Shown piece by piece: positions 1 through 8,743 of a stretch of DNA of 64,000 bases (position 1 is the first letter of the stretch; every line of letters starts with the position of its first letter). Origin of the DNA: Pseudomonas sp. GD04019 (lineage in GTDB: Bacteria > Pseudomonadota > Gammaproteobacteria > Pseudomonadales > Pseudomonadaceae); assembly GCF_029837695.1 (NCBI RefSeq), contig NZ_JAOEEA010000011.1:117775-181774 (forward strand). Reading direction: 5' to 3'. The notes beneath the pieces are model-generated. The model saw only the letters and a list, made by a program, of their open reading frames with translations. It made no database searches and was not told the origin of the DNA. The position numbers were made by a program, and so were the translations under genes.

Positions 1-36
1 CGCGCAGTAAGAATGCTTGCGCTCATGGAGAGTCCG

Positions 37-642
37 ATGCGTGCATTGTGGATGAGCGGTGCGCTGACGCTGATGTTGTGGGCTCAGGGCACACTGGCCG
101 GCACCGTACTGGTCGTCGGCGATAGTATCAGCGCCGCTTTGGGCCTGGATACACGCCAGGGCTGGGTGTCCCTGCTGCAGAACCGCCTGCATGAGGGTGG
201 TTTCGCGCACCAAGTGGTCAACGCATCGATCAGCGGCGATACCAGCTCAGGCGGCCTGGCGCGCCTGCCGGCGCTGCTTTCACAGCATCAGCCGCAGTTG
301 GTGATCATCGAGCTGGGCGGCAACGATGGCCTGCGCGGCCAGCCCCCCGCGCAATTGCAACAGAATCTTGCTCGCATGGTGGATGCCTCCACGGCTGCAG
401 GGGCGAAAGTGCTGCTGTTGGGTATGCGCCTGCCGCCGAACTATGGCCAGCGCTATACCCAGGCCTTCGCTCAGGTGTTCAGTGATGTGGCGGTGGATAA
501 ACAGGTGCCGCTGGTACCGTTTCTGCTCGAGGGCGTCGGTGGTGTACCGGGCATGATGCAGGCCGATGGCATCCACCCGGCCGTGGCGGCCCAACCGCAG
601 ATGCTGGAGAACGTCTGGCCGACGCTGGAGCCGCTGCTCTGA
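37..642 (+). CDS. tesA: Arylesterase / SGNH-hydrolase TesA, periplasmic
   Basis: GDSL/SGNH esterase of about 201 residues. It has a signal peptide (hydrophobic stretch ending near QGTLAG). Block I is GDSIS with the catalytic Ser, the block III Asn is in GGNDGLRG, and the C-terminal catalytic pair is in DGIHP. Family members hydrolyse short acyl esters and thioesters in the periplasm. Upstream ATGs at 13 and 25 are possible, but the ATG at 37 has a GGAG Shine-Dalgarno six bases ahead and gives a normal signal peptide. In P. aeruginosa tesA also lies a few genes from oprI, which supports the call. Confidence 0.9.
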   Translation: MRALWMSGALTLMLWAQGTLAGTVLVVGDSISAALGLDTRQGWVSLLQNRLHEGGFAHQVVNASISGDTSSGGLARLPALLSQHQPQLVIIELGGNDGLRGQPPAQLQQNLARMVDASTAAGAKVLLLGMRLPPNYGQRYTQAFAQVFSDVAVDKQVPLVPFLLEGVGGVPGMMQADGIHPAVAAQPQMLENVWPTLEPLL

Positions 643-698
643 GCCTTCCCCGTCTGCTGGCTTTCGGCTATCGTGGCGCCCCCGCCTCGGAGCCCTGA

Positions 699-980
699 AT
701 GCCGCGTCCCGCCTGGTCCCTGTACGCCTACCAACTGATCGTGCCCGACGAACAGCTCGACCTGTTCGCCTGCCGCGAGGCGAAGGTCCATCTGGTGGCC
801 AAGCAGCTGGAGTTGGGCGGCTTCGCCGATCGCACTTTGTGTGGCGGTCTGTTGCCGGCGCTGCCGGTGATGCGCGATGTGGACAAGGCCGGTTTGCGTG
901 ACAAGCGCCTGTGCCCGGCCTGCCGTCAGGCGCTGGAGGCTCAGCGCCGCGGTGAACGGCTACTGTGGCCCGACGCCTGA
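699..980 (+). CDS. Conserved hypothetical protein, 93 aa
   Basis: Small soluble protein with no signal peptide or membrane segment. It starts at an ATG preceded by CGGAG. The C-terminal third has a CPACRQAL segment that could hold part of a metal site, but only one CxxC is present. It lies between tesA and the L,D-transpeptidase gene on the same strand. I do not recognise a functional family. Clean start, separation from neighbours and codon usage make it a likely real gene. Confidence 0.65.
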   Translation: MPRPAWSLYAYQLIVPDEQLDLFACREAKVHLVAKQLELGGFADRTLCGGLLPALPVMRDVDKAGLRDKRLCPACRQALEAQRRGERLLWPDA

Positions 981-1054
981 ACCCTCCCGGCCCGCTTGCG
1001 GCCGGTGTACAATCCCGAGTCCTTCCATCAGCCATTTTTGCCAAGGATTAACGG

Positions 1055-2008
1055 ATGTTGTCGCGCGTTTCTGCAGTCGCCCTCGCCAGCCTGATCGTGG
1101 CCGGCCCTGCCGCCGCCCTCGAGCTGCCCCTGCCGCCTCCGGGCGAAGATATCGTTGGCCAGATCCAGGTGGTCAAGGCCAAGTACGAGGACACCTTCGC
1201 CGACATCGCCACCGCCAGCGATCTGGGCTATCTGGAGATGGTCGCAGCCAACCCGGGAGTAGATCCCTGGCTGCCGGGCGAAGGCGCCGAGATTATCCTG
1301 CCGACCCGCTACATCCTGCCGCCGGGCCCGCGCGAAGGCATCGTGATCAACCTGGCCGAGTACCGCATGTACTACTTCCCCAAAGGGCAGAACGTGGTGC
1401 ACACCTTCCCGCTGGGGATTGGTCGTGAAGGCTGGGGCTCGCCAATCGCGCATACCACCATCACCGCCAAGACGCCGAACCCGGGCTGGACGCCGCCGGC
1501 ATCGATCCGCGCCGAGCACGCCGCCGATGGCGACCCGCTGCCGGCCTACGTGCCGCCAGGCCCGGATAACCCGCTGGGGCCGTTCAAGTTCACGCTGGGC
1601 ACGCCGGGCTACCTGATTCACGGCTCCAACAAGAAGTTCGGCATCGGCATGCGCGTCAGCCACGGCTGCTTCCGTATGCTCAACAACAACGTGCTGGAGC
1701 TGGCGAAAATGGCTCCGGTGGGCACTTCCGTGCGCATCGTCAACGAGCCGTACAAATTTGGCGTCAGCGGCGGCAAGGTCTATCTGGAAGCGCACGCGCC
1801 GCTGACCGACAGCGAAGAGCCGTCGGTGGTGGACAAACACACTGCCGTGATCAACGCGCTGCTGAAGAACGACGCACTGGGCGGCAGCATGCGCCTGGAT
1901 TGGGAGATGGTGCGTGAGGTGGTGGCCTCGGAAGATGGCATGCCGATCGAGATCGCCATACCGCAGGAAGCGGTAGCCAATCATGAAGCTGCTCCGCTGG
2001 AGCTCTAG
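1055..2008 (+). CDS. L,D-transpeptidase (YkuD/ErfK family), periplasmic
   Basis: 317-residue secreted enzyme with a signal peptide (first ~22 residues, ending PAAAL). A LysM-like segment at about residues 50-90 (FADIATASDLGYLEMVAANP) would bind peptidoglycan. The YkuD catalytic domain follows, with HGSNKKFGIGMRVSHGCFRM: the conserved His and the catalytic Cys of the SHGCxR motif. Members make 3-3 cross-links or attach lipoproteins to peptidoglycan in E. coli-type systems. AAGGAT precedes the ATG. It is followed by a strong terminator and then by convergent oprI, whose product belongs to the lipoprotein class that E. coli homologues anchor; a functional link here is inference. Confidence 0.9.
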   Translation: MLSRVSAVALASLIVAGPAAALELPLPPPGEDIVGQIQVVKAKYEDTFADIATASDLGYLEMVAANPGVDPWLPGEGAEIILPTRYILPPGPREGIVINLAEYRMYYFPKGQNVVHTFPLGIGREGWGSPIAHTTITAKTPNPGWTPPASIRAEHAADGDPLPAYVPPGPDNPLGPFKFTLGTPGYLIHGSNKKFGIGMRVSHGCFRMLNNNVLELAKMAPVGTSVRIVNEPYKFGVSGGKVYLEAHAPLTDSEEPSVVDKHTAVINALLKNDALGGSMRLDWEMVREVVASEDGMPIEIAIPQEAVANHEAAPLEL

Positions 2009-2024
2009 GTCTCGACTCAAAGAG

Positions 2025-2055
2025 CCCGCCCGCAGCGATGCCGGCGGGTTTTTTG
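2025..2055 (+). terminator. Rho-independent terminator of the L,D-transpeptidase gene
   Basis: CCCGCC/GGCGGG stem around a 12-base loop followed by TTTTTTG, 17 bases after the stop codon. Confidence 0.75.
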
Positions 2056-2078
2056 TTGCCGGGAAAAATCGTGGGCAT

Positions 2079-2112
2079 TAAAAAAGCCGACCCGGCGAAC
2101 CGGATCGGCTTC
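2079..2112 (-). terminator. Rho-independent terminator of oprI
   Basis: Read on the minus strand, AAGCCGATCCGG pairs with CCGGGTCGGCTT and is followed by a T run. It sits about 20 bases beyond the oprI stop. Confidence 0.8.
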
Positions 2113-2131
2113 TTCAAAGCCTTGGCAAGAA

Positions 2132-2383
2132 TTACTTGCGGCTAGCTTTTTCCAGCATACGCAGAGCGCGCTCGTTGGCTTCGTCAGCAGTTTGCTGAGC
2201 CTTCTGAGCAGCAGCCAGAGCCTCGTCGGCCTTGCGGTAGGCTTCGTCGGCACGAGCTTGGGCGCGGGCAGCGGCGTCTTCGGTAGCGGTCAGACGGGCT
2301 TCGGTTTCTTTGGATACGCTGCTGCAACCGGTGGCCAGAACGGCGGCCAGAGCCAGAGCAGAGAATTTCAGAACGTTGTTCAT
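2132..2383 (-). CDS. oprI: Major outer-membrane lipoprotein OprI (Lpp/Braun type)
   Basis: 83-residue lipoprotein. The signal sequence ends in the lipobox LATGC, so Cys20 would be lipidated. The mature part is an Ala-rich heptad-repeat coiled coil ending in Arg-Lys, the Lys used for peptidoglycan attachment in Lpp. Length and sequence are those of Pseudomonas OprI. It is monocistronic, with its own terminator and a roughly 330-base upstream region containing a perfect 22-bp palindrome. Confidence 0.95.
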   Translation of the reverse strand: MNNVLKFSALALAAVLATGCSSVSKETEARLTATEDAAARAQARADEAYRKADEALAAAQKAQQTADEANERALRMLEKASRK

Positions 2384-2715
2384 CGTGTTCCCCTTAAGGT
2401 GGACTTTCCATGAAAAGCAATTTCCCGAGCTCGGGAAATTAGCCGGGCTACATACTACCCATTACTTTTAGTAAGTAAACCGACCTGAAGCAAGTGAAGC
2501 AAAAAAAAGCCCGATCTGTTCAAGATTTAATCTTTTCTGTTTAAAAAACATGCAGTTCGAGTGCTCTCAGGGCTGCCTGCAAGTCTAAATCGCGACACTT
2601 TCAGTTGGTGCGTCAGTGCATTTCTGGCGCATAGCGTAGCGGGTGAATCGCTTGATAATATCCATGGCTACGTAGCCGGCAGGATGTACTACCGGACAAT
2701 TCCAGGGACGTTAAG
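2384..2715. promoter_or_regulatory. Divergent intergenic region between oprI and the 2716 gene
   Basis: 332 bases without a gene. It is AT-richer than its surroundings and must hold the strong oprI promoter, reading left, and the promoter of the rightward gene at 2716. I see a T-rich stretch (minus strand GCTTTTTTTTGC) and the small inverted repeat TTACT-TTT-AGTAA, but no -35/-10 pair good enough to assign. Confidence 0.5.
2419..2440. repeat. Perfect 22-bp palindrome in the oprI leader
   Basis: AATTTCCCGAG followed by its exact complement CTCGGGAAATT. It lies 36 bases upstream of the oprI ATG, probably in the 5' untranslated region. It could be an operator or a hairpin protecting an abundant mRNA; the sequence alone does not decide. 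Confidence 0.6.
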
Positions 2716-3978
2716 ATGTCGAAATTCATCAAGTGGGGACTGTTGGCCATCGTGGCCGTGGCGATACTGATCAAAGCATCGCTGTGGTTGTCGGTGCGTT
2801 CGATCATGAATGATGCGATCGCTCAGATGTCTCCCTTCATGAACTTGAGTTACCGGGGCATCACTTCTTCCTTCGATGGCCGTGTCGGCGTCGAAGGTAT
2901 CAAGGTCCAGGTGCCGATGTTCAACGACGATTTTCATATCGCTCACGCGGAGCTCAAGTTCAAGAGCTTGATGGATCTGTTGTCGTTCAAGGAGCGTCTG
3001 GCCGAGGGCAAGTTCCCCGAGCAGATGGCGGTGAACATCAAAGGGCTCACCCTCGATGTACATGGCCCTTTCATGGAGATGATCCATCAGGCGCCGGAGC
3101 AACCCGATCTGGAGACCGCGCTAACCAGCGTGGCCTGCGGCAGTAGCAGCCGGATCGGGGTCGATGAGCTGCTCGAAATGGGTTATCGCACTTTCGAGAC
3201 CGACGCCCAGTTCTCCTACCTGTTCCAGCCAGGGGCGCAGACCCTAAGCTTCAACCTCTCCGCAGACATGCGCGACATGGGCGACTATCGCATCAATTTC
3301 TCCTTGGCCAACATGTCGGAGAAGCCTGGCGATCTGCGCGTCAACCCGCCGCGGGTATCCACCGTCACGGTGGAGATCAACGACAACCAGTACCAGCGCA
3401 AGGTCAGCAGCTACTGCGCCGCCAAGCTGGGCCAGTCGGAAGAAGCCTATCTGCAGACTTCCATGGAACATCTGGACCAGTCGCTACGCGCCCAACGCAT
3501 CGCTCTGGATCCAGCGCTGCTGGAGTCGCTGAAAGCCTATTACAAGGATCCACAGGCACTGCGCGTCGAGCTGGCACCGACCGAGGGTATGACCTGGGAT
3601 GGCCTGCAGTTCTTCGAAGCCAAGGACGTTCTGGCGATGCTGCGTCCGGCCGTACTGATCAATCAGCAGGCGGTGGAACCTCTGGCGTTTTCCTGGGTCG
3701 ATCCCCAGGCGGCGCCGGTCCCCGTAGCGAACGAACTGGTGCGCGCCGAGGAGAATGAGCAGGTGCAGGTTTCGCAGTACGAGTTCGTGAATGTGGAAAG
3801 CCTGCCCAACCATGCTGGCAAGCGGCTACAGTTCATTACTTATGACGGCACCTATTATCAGGGGGTGCTGCACAAGATCGAGAATGGCAAGGTGTTCCTC
3901 AGCGTGCAGATGGGTACCGGGTCGGCCGAGATGTTTCTTCGTCTGGAAAAGATCGATAAGGTAAGGGTTCTGTTCTAG
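2716..3978 (+). CDS. Membrane-anchored protein of unknown function, 420 aa
   Basis: One N-terminal membrane helix (residues ~6-30) is followed by a long beta-rich region with alternating amphipathic strands and no catalytic motif that I recognise. This is consistent with a periplasmic domain anchored in the inner membrane, and the overall look recalls DUF945/AsmA-like envelope proteins, though I cannot assign it. The ATG is preceded by GGGACGTTAAG. A small acetyltransferase gene follows after 20 bases and may be co-transcribed. Confidence 0.75.
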   Translation: MSKFIKWGLLAIVAVAILIKASLWLSVRSIMNDAIAQMSPFMNLSYRGITSSFDGRVGVEGIKVQVPMFNDDFHIAHAELKFKSLMDLLSFKERLAEGKFPEQMAVNIKGLTLDVHGPFMEMIHQAPEQPDLETALTSVACGSSSRIGVDELLEMGYRTFETDAQFSYLFQPGAQTLSFNLSADMRDMGDYRINFSLANMSEKPGDLRVNPPRVSTVTVEINDNQYQRKVSSYCAAKLGQSEEAYLQTSMEHLDQSLRAQRIALDPALLESLKAYYKDPQALRVELAPTEGMTWDGLQFFEAKDVLAMLRPAVLINQQAVEPLAFSWVDPQAAPVPVANELVRAEENEQVQVSQYEFVNVESLPNHAGKRLQFITYDGTYYQGVLHKIENGKVFLSVQMGTGSAEMFLRLEKIDKVRVLF

Positions 3979-3998
3979 AGCCCCATTGAGGAGATGAA

Positions 3999-4280
3999 AT
4001 GAGCCAAGGGTTGTCCATCCACCATGACCAGGCGGGTCATCAGTTCGAGGCCGTCATCGATGGCCACCGCGCCTATCTGGCCTATATGGATCTGGGCAAG
4101 CAGACGCTCGACATCTACCGTACTTTCGTGCCGAACGCCCTGCGCGGGCGCGGCATTGCGGCGGCGCTGACCGAGCAGGCTCTGGAATATGCCGAGTCCA
4201 TGGGCTACACGGTGATTCCGTCCTGCTCCTATGTGGAGCGCTATCTGGAGCGTCGTCAGCGCCAGCAGCTCAAGCACTGA
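3999..4280 (+). CDS. Small GNAT-fold N-acetyltransferase (YjdJ type)
   Basis: 93 residues, the compact single-domain acetyltransferase class (Acetyltransf_CG). The acetyl-CoA pyrophosphate loop is visible as NALRGRGIAAALTEQAL, followed by the conserved IPSCSYVERYLER tail. The substrate is not predictable. GAGGAGATGAA precedes the ATG. It is followed by a bidirectional terminator shared with aroF. Confidence 0.85.
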   Translation: MSQGLSIHHDQAGHQFEAVIDGHRAYLAYMDLGKQTLDIYRTFVPNALRGRGIAAALTEQALEYAESMGYTVIPSCSYVERYLERRQRQQLKH

Positions 4281-4294
4281 ACCAGCTGCAAACG

Positions 4295-4321
4295 AAAACG
4301 CCGGGCAATGCCCGGCGTTTT
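4295..4321. terminator. Bidirectional Rho-independent terminator
   Basis: AAAACGCCGGGC-AAT-GCCCGGCGTTTT lies between convergent genes and can serve both strands. Confidence 0.85.
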
Positions 4322-4336
4322 CATTTCTGCCGAATG

Positions 4337-5413
4337 TCAGCCGCGCTGGCGTTTGGGCAGCACGTCCTTGAGTTTGGCGTGCATGCTGCGCAGGGTCTTC
4401 TCGGTAGTGTCCCAGTCGATGCAGGCATCGGTGATGGAGACCCCGTACTTGAGATCGCACAGGTTCTTCGGGATCGACTGGCTACCCCAGCCCAGGTGGC
4501 TCTCCACCATCAGGCCGACGATGGAGTTATTGCCTTCGAGAATCTGGTTGGCCACGTTCTCCATGACCAGCGGCTGCAGGGCCGGATCCTTGTTGGAGTT
4601 GGCGTGGCTGCAGTCGACCATGATGTTCGCGCTGATCTTGGCCTTGGCCAGTTCCTGCTCGCAGATGGCGACGCTGACCGAGTCGTAGTTGGGCTTGCCA
4701 TTGCCGCCGCGCAGCACCACGTGACCATAGGCATTGCCCTTGGTGGTGACGATGGAAACGCCGCCTTCCTGGTTGATGCCGAGGAAACGGTGCGGGCTGG
4801 AAACCGACTGCAGGGCGTTGATCGCCACGGTCAAACCGCCGTCGGTGCCGTTCTTGAAGCCCACTGCCGAGGACAGGCCGGAGGCCATCTCGCGATGGGT
4901 CTGGGATTCGGTGGTGCGGGCGCCGATGGCCGACCAGCTGATCAGGTCCTGCAGGTACTGCGGGGAGATCGGGTCGAGCGCCTCGGTGGCAGTCGGCAGG
5001 CCCATTTCGGCCAGGTCGCGCAGGAGCTGACGGCCAATGTGCAGGCCATCCTGGATCTTGAACGAGTCATCCAGGTAAGGGTCGTTGATCAAACCCTTCC
5101 AGCCGACCGTGGTGCGCGGCTTCTCGAAGTACACGCGCATGACCAGGAACAAGCTGTCGGATACCTCGGCAGCCAGCACCTTGAGACGCTCGGCATACTC
5201 GTGAGCAGCCTTGATGTCGTGGATGGAGCAGGGGCCGACCACCACGAACAGGCGGTGATCCTTGCCGTCGAGGATGTCGCGAACCACCTGGCGGCCGTGG
5301 GCAACGGTGCGCTGGGCTGCTTCGGTGAGGGGGATTTCGCGCTTGAGCTGCGCCGGGGTGATCAGGGTTTCATTGGACGAAACGTTAAGATCGTCAATCG
5401 GTAAATCAGCCAT
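4337..5413 (-). CDS. aroF: 3-deoxy-7-phosphoheptulonate (DAHP) synthase, class I
   Basis: Condenses phosphoenolpyruvate and erythrose-4-phosphate, the first step of the shikimate pathway. 358 residues from the ATG at 5413 (MADLPIDDLN), the usual length for AroF/G/H enzymes; an extended upstream reading would add an atypical N-terminus. Family signatures seen are VVGPCSIHD (PEP/phosphate site), RVYFEKPRTTVGWKG, GARTTESQTHREMASG and the metal-binding DCSHANSNKDP. Which aromatic amino acid inhibits it cannot be read reliably, though it is the AroF type next to oprI-region genes in P. aeruginosa. Confidence 0.93.
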   Translation of the reverse strand: MADLPIDDLNVSSNETLITPAQLKREIPLTEAAQRTVAHGRQVVRDILDGKDHRLFVVVGPCSIHDIKAAHEYAERLKVLAAEVSDSLFLVMRVYFEKPRTTVGWKGLINDPYLDDSFKIQDGLHIGRQLLRDLAEMGLPTATEALDPISPQYLQDLISWSAIGARTTESQTHREMASGLSSAVGFKNGTDGGLTVAINALQSVSSPHRFLGINQEGGVSIVTTKGNAYGHVVLRGGNGKPNYDSVSVAICEQELAKAKISANIMVDCSHANSNKDPALQPLVMENVANQILEGNNSIVGLMVESHLGWGSQSIPKNLCDLKYGVSITDACIDWDTTEKTLRSMHAKLKDVLPKRQRG

Positions 5414-5534
5414 CGTGGTACTCGTCAGGTCACGGGAGCCGAGCGCCTCTTCAGGCGGAATCATGGGGCGCAGCGGGGGACAGGCACCTTAACGCGTTCC
5501 AGGCCGCCTAGACAATGGGCGGAACCGCTCGGTA

Positions 5535-5954
5535 TCAGTGGATTTGCGTGCTGGGAAACTCCGCGGCATGCAGGGCTATCCACTCACGGGCGACGGTTTC
5601 CACTTCCAGTGGTGAGCCCAGTTCTTGCTCGCGCTGATGGCGATAATGCTCGATCTGGCAGACCTGCTCGACCATGCGGGCGCGAAACAGCGTGTCTTCG
5701 TCGATGAAGGCGATGCCGACCAGGTAGTTCTCCGCCTGCTTGCGGCACCAGGCGACTACGCCAGGATAGCGAGCCTGCTCGCCCAATACCGGAATGCGCA
5801 ACTCGACGGCGGTTCCTTTGCGAAAGCCCTTGCTGGAATTGCACGCCACCCCGCCCAGACTGATATTGTTCAGCCTCTGTCGCGGCAGGAAGGCATGTTT
5901 GCGCTGGACCAGCTCCACTGGCATGTCGCTTGGGTGACGCAAGAAACGACGCAT
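5535..5954 (-). CDS. PilZ-domain protein (putative c-di-GMP receptor)
   Basis: 139 residues starting at MRRFLRHPSD. The N-terminal Arg-rich RRFLRHP and the NNISLGGV segment are the two halves of the PilZ c-di-GMP motif (RxxxR and D/NxSxxG). The middle is the six-stranded barrel (VELRIPVL...YPGVVAWCR) and the C-terminus is helical and charged. The start ATG is one base from that of the divergent thioredoxin-like gene, so the two probably share a promoter region. The process controlled is unknown. Confidence 0.85.
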   Translation of the reverse strand: MRRFLRHPSDMPVELVQRKHAFLPRQRLNNISLGGVACNSSKGFRKGTAVELRIPVLGEQARYPGVVAWCRKQAENYLVGIAFIDEDTLFRARMVEQVCQIEHYRHQREQELGSPLEVETVAREWIALHAAEFPSTQIH

Positions 5955-5955
5955 T

Positions 5956-6339
5956 GTGACTACTCCGGATGCCATCCATTTGACATCACACGTGAACAGT
6001 ATAGTGCCCAGCCTGGAGCTAACCGATTTTGATGCAGACCGCCTGTTGCTGGATCTGCCAGGAAGCTCTCTGCTGATATTTACTAGCATAGGTTGTGCCA
6101 GTTGCCGCTGGGCCCGACGCGAGCTGCCTGGTATGCGGCTTCCGGTCCAGCGCCTGTGCTGGGTCGATGCGGGCCACAACGCCGGTTTGGTCCAGCGTTA
6201 TGGCGTTTTTCATCTGCCAAGCCTGTTTCTCATTCATGACGGCCAATTCTTTGGCAGTTTGCAATCCCAGCTGAATTCGATCGGGCTTTCTGCACTGCTA
6301 CAGCAGGCACTAGGTCGTGAACCTGAGGAATTACCCTGA
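5956..6339 (+). CDS. Thioredoxin-fold protein with CASC motif
   Basis: About 127 residues from a GTG at 5956; a GTG at 5992 (MNSIVPSLEL) is also possible. Beta strand LLIFTSIGCASCRWARREL carries a CxxC redox motif at the start of a helix, followed by the cis-Pro strand YGVFHLPSLFLIHDG typical of thioredoxins. No signal peptide, so cytoplasmic. The stop codon overlaps the ATG of the panE-like gene (TGATG), which suggests translational coupling. The partner is unknown. Confidence 0.75.
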   Translation: MTTPDAIHLTSHVNSIVPSLELTDFDADRLLLDLPGSSLLIFTSIGCASCRWARRELPGMRLPVQRLCWVDAGHNAGLVQRYGVFHLPSLFLIHDGQFFGSLQSQLNSIGLSALLQQALGREPEELP

Positions 6340-7286
6340 TGGCGGATCCGCAACGCCAACGCATCGGTATCGTTGGTACCGGTGCCATTGGTGGTTTCTA
6401 CGGCCTGATGCTGGCCCGCGCGGGGCACGACGTGCATTTTCTGCTGCGCAGCGATTATGCGGCGGTGGTGGAGGGAGGGTTGCAGCTTAACAGTGCCGTG
6501 CATGGCCAGCTGCATTTACAGCCGGTACAGGCCTGGCGCAATGCAGCCGACATGCCGGCCTGCGATTGGTTGCTGGTGGGGGCCAAGACCACCAGTAATG
6601 CCGAGTTGGCGCCCGTCATCGCCCAGCTGGCCGCGCCAGGCGCCAAGGTGGTCCTGCTGCAGAATGGTTTGGCCGTTGAGGAGCAGTTGCGGCCTCTGCT
6701 GCCGGACTCGCTGCATCTGCTTGGCGGGCTGTGCTTTATCTGTACCCATCGCGCAGCCCCTGGAGTGATCGAGCATCAATCCCTGGGCGCGGTGAATCTG
6801 GGCTATCACTCCGGCCCGGCGAGTTCGAGCGAAGCCCGGCTGGCGCTGGTCGAAGAGGGCGCCGAGCTGTTTCGTTCGGCCGGCCTGGAGTCCACCGCTA
6901 TGCCGGACCTGCAGCAGGCGCGCTGGCAGAAGCTGGTGTGGAACGTGCCCTATAACGGCCTCTCCGTGCTGCTGGATGCCGGCACCACTCGCCTTATGGC
7001 CAATGACGACAGCCGCGGGCTGATTCTGGATCTGATGCAGGAAGTGGTGCAGGGCGCCGCGGCCTGCGGGCATGTTCTGCCGCAGGGCTATGCGCAGAAG
7101 CTGCTGGCGGTGACCGAGCACATGCCGGACTACCTGCCCAGCATGTACCATGACTTCAAGCACAATCGCCCGCTGGAGCTGCAGGCCATCTATGCCGCAC
7201 CTCTGGCGGCTGCCGCAGCCGCGGGCTGCGAACTGCCGAAAATGCGCATGCTGCACCAGGCATTGCGCTTCCTCGACGCGAGCTGA
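6339..7286 (+). CDS. 2-dehydropantoate 2-reductase family protein (PanE/ApbA)
   Basis: 315 residues. The N-terminal Rossmann fold with GTGAIGGFYGLMLARAG binds NADP(H), and the C-terminal helical domain includes KLVWNVPYNGLSVLLDA, the family's conserved Lys-Asn segment. PanE reduces ketopantoate to pantoate in coenzyme A synthesis, but Pseudomonas genomes usually carry several paralogues, so this copy may act on another 2-oxo acid. It overlaps the upstream thioredoxin-like gene by one base. Confidence 0.85.
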   Translation: MADPQRQRIGIVGTGAIGGFYGLMLARAGHDVHFLLRSDYAAVVEGGLQLNSAVHGQLHLQPVQAWRNAADMPACDWLLVGAKTTSNAELAPVIAQLAAPGAKVVLLQNGLAVEEQLRPLLPDSLHLLGGLCFICTHRAAPGVIEHQSLGAVNLGYHSGPASSSEARLALVEEGAELFRSAGLESTAMPDLQQARWQKLVWNVPYNGLSVLLDAGTTRLMANDDSRGLILDLMQEVVQGAAACGHVLPQGYAQKLLAVTEHMPDYLPSMYHDFKHNRPLELQAIYAAPLAAAAAAGCELPKMRMLHQALRFLDAS

Positions 7287-7293
7287 GAGCACT

Positions 7294-8199
7294 ATGGGCA
7301 AGGGACTGGGTGACAAGCTGGTATTGGCGATCTCCTCGCGCGCATTGTTCGATCTGCGCGAGAGCCATCGCATCTATGAGAGCGAGGGCGTCGAAGCCTA
7401 TCGCCAGTATCAGATCGACCACGAGGATGAAATCCTCGCCCCTGGCGATGCCTTCCCGCTGGTGGAGAAGCTGCTCAGCCTGAATGGCAATCTCGGCCAG
7501 GCGCGGGTCGAGGTGATACTGGTGTCGCGCAACAGCGCCGATACGGGGCTGCGCATCTTCAATTCCATCACTCACCACGGCCTGGGCATCTCCCGCGCTG
7601 CGTTCGTTGGTGGCCGCAGTCCATACCCCTATCTGGCGGCGTTTGGCAGCCACCTGTTTCTTTCCACCCATGCCGAGGATGTGCGCGGTGCGTTGGGCGC
7701 CGGTTTCGCCGCCGCCACCATCCTGTCTGGTGGCCCGCGTCGTGCGGCGAGCACCGAGCTGCGCATCGCCTTCGATGGCGATGCCGTGCTGTTTTCCGAC
7801 GAGTCCGAGCGGGTCTACCAGCAGGCCGGGCTGGAGGCTTTCCAGCAGCATGAGAAGGATTCCGCCCGCGAGCTGCTCGGCGGCGGCCCGTTCAAGCCTT
7901 TCCTGGCTGCGCTGAATCGCCTGCAGCGCGAGTTTCCCGAGGAGCAGTGTCCGATTCGTACCGCGCTGGTCACCGCGCGTTCGGCGCCGGCCCACGAGCG
8001 TGTGATCCGCACCCTGCGCAACTGGGACATCCGTCTGGACGAATCGCTGTTCCTTGGCGGCCTCGACAAGTCGGCCTTCCTCGAAGCCTTCGCTGCCGAT
8101 GTGTTCTTCGACGACCAGACCGGCCATTGCGAGCGTGCCAGTCAGGTGGTCGCCACCGGCCACGTACCGCATGGCGTGAGCAACGAACTGCAACCCTGA
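7294..8199 (+). CDS. 5'-nucleotidase (cytosolic NT5C1 family)
   Basis: 301 residues from the ATG at 7294. It matches the PF06189-type 5'-nucleotidases: LVLAISSRALFDL at the N-terminus, VEVILVSRNSADTGLRIFNS, RIAFDGDAVLFSDESE with the Asp-rich catalytic loop, and DVFFDDQTGHCE near the end. These enzymes dephosphorylate nucleoside monophosphates in the cytoplasm. It follows the panE-like gene by seven bases, so probably the same transcript. Confidence 0.88.
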   Translation: MGKGLGDKLVLAISSRALFDLRESHRIYESEGVEAYRQYQIDHEDEILAPGDAFPLVEKLLSLNGNLGQARVEVILVSRNSADTGLRIFNSITHHGLGISRAAFVGGRSPYPYLAAFGSHLFLSTHAEDVRGALGAGFAAATILSGGPRRAASTELRIAFDGDAVLFSDESERVYQQAGLEAFQQHEKDSARELLGGGPFKPFLAALNRLQREFPEEQCPIRTALVTARSAPAHERVIRTLRNWDIRLDESLFLGGLDKSAFLEAFAADVFFDDQTGHCERASQVVATGHVPHGVSNELQP

Positions 8200-8257
8200 C
8201 GCTGGCGACAGCGCTGCTAAGCTCAGAGAGGCCCTAGCAGGAAGTCAGGGAGGCCGC

Positions 8258-8743
8258 ATGTTGCGTTCGATTCTCTATGCCACCGATCTTGGGCTCTATG
8301 CGCCCTATGTGCTGCAGCACGCCCTGGCTTTGGCCAAGGCCTTCCAGTCCGACCTCTATGTGGTGCACGCGGTCGAGCCAATGGGCCTGTTCGCCGAGTC
8401 GGTGCTGAGCACCTATCTGGATGAAAAGACCCTGCAGGAACTGCGCAGCAAGGGCCTGACCACGGTGATGGCCAGCATCGAGCAGCGCGTGCTGGAGGGC
8501 TTTCGCGACGAGATGGGTGAGGCGCAGCAGGACATGCAGATAGTTCGCAGCGTACGGGTAGTGCAGGGCGACCCGGCCCAGGTGATTCTCGACGAGGCGC
8601 GGAAACTCGGGGTCGATCTGCTGGTCGTAGGCAGTCACAGCCATGGCGCTGCGCATGAGATCCCCCTGGGCAGGACGGCGGCGCGCCTGTTGCAGCTATC
8701 GGAGACGCCCGTTTATCTGGTGCCGATGTTGCAGCATCGCTAG
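8258..8743 (+). CDS. Universal stress protein, UspA family
   Basis: 161 residues, a single Usp domain. It opens with MLRSILYATDLG, the usual first strand and nucleotide-contact Asp, and ends with LLVVGSHSHGAAHEIPLGRTAARLLQLSETPVYLVP, which contains the ATP-binding G-x2-G-x(9)-G(S/T)-like glycine pattern. Cytoplasmic, likely induced in stress or stationary phase. GGGAGGCCGC precedes the ATG. Confidence 0.9.
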   Translation: MLRSILYATDLGLYAPYVLQHALALAKAFQSDLYVVHAVEPMGLFAESVLSTYLDEKTLQELRSKGLTTVMASIEQRVLEGFRDEMGEAQQDMQIVRSVRVVQGDPAQVILDEARKLGVDLLVVGSHSHGAAHEIPLGRTAARLLQLSETPVYLVPMLQHR

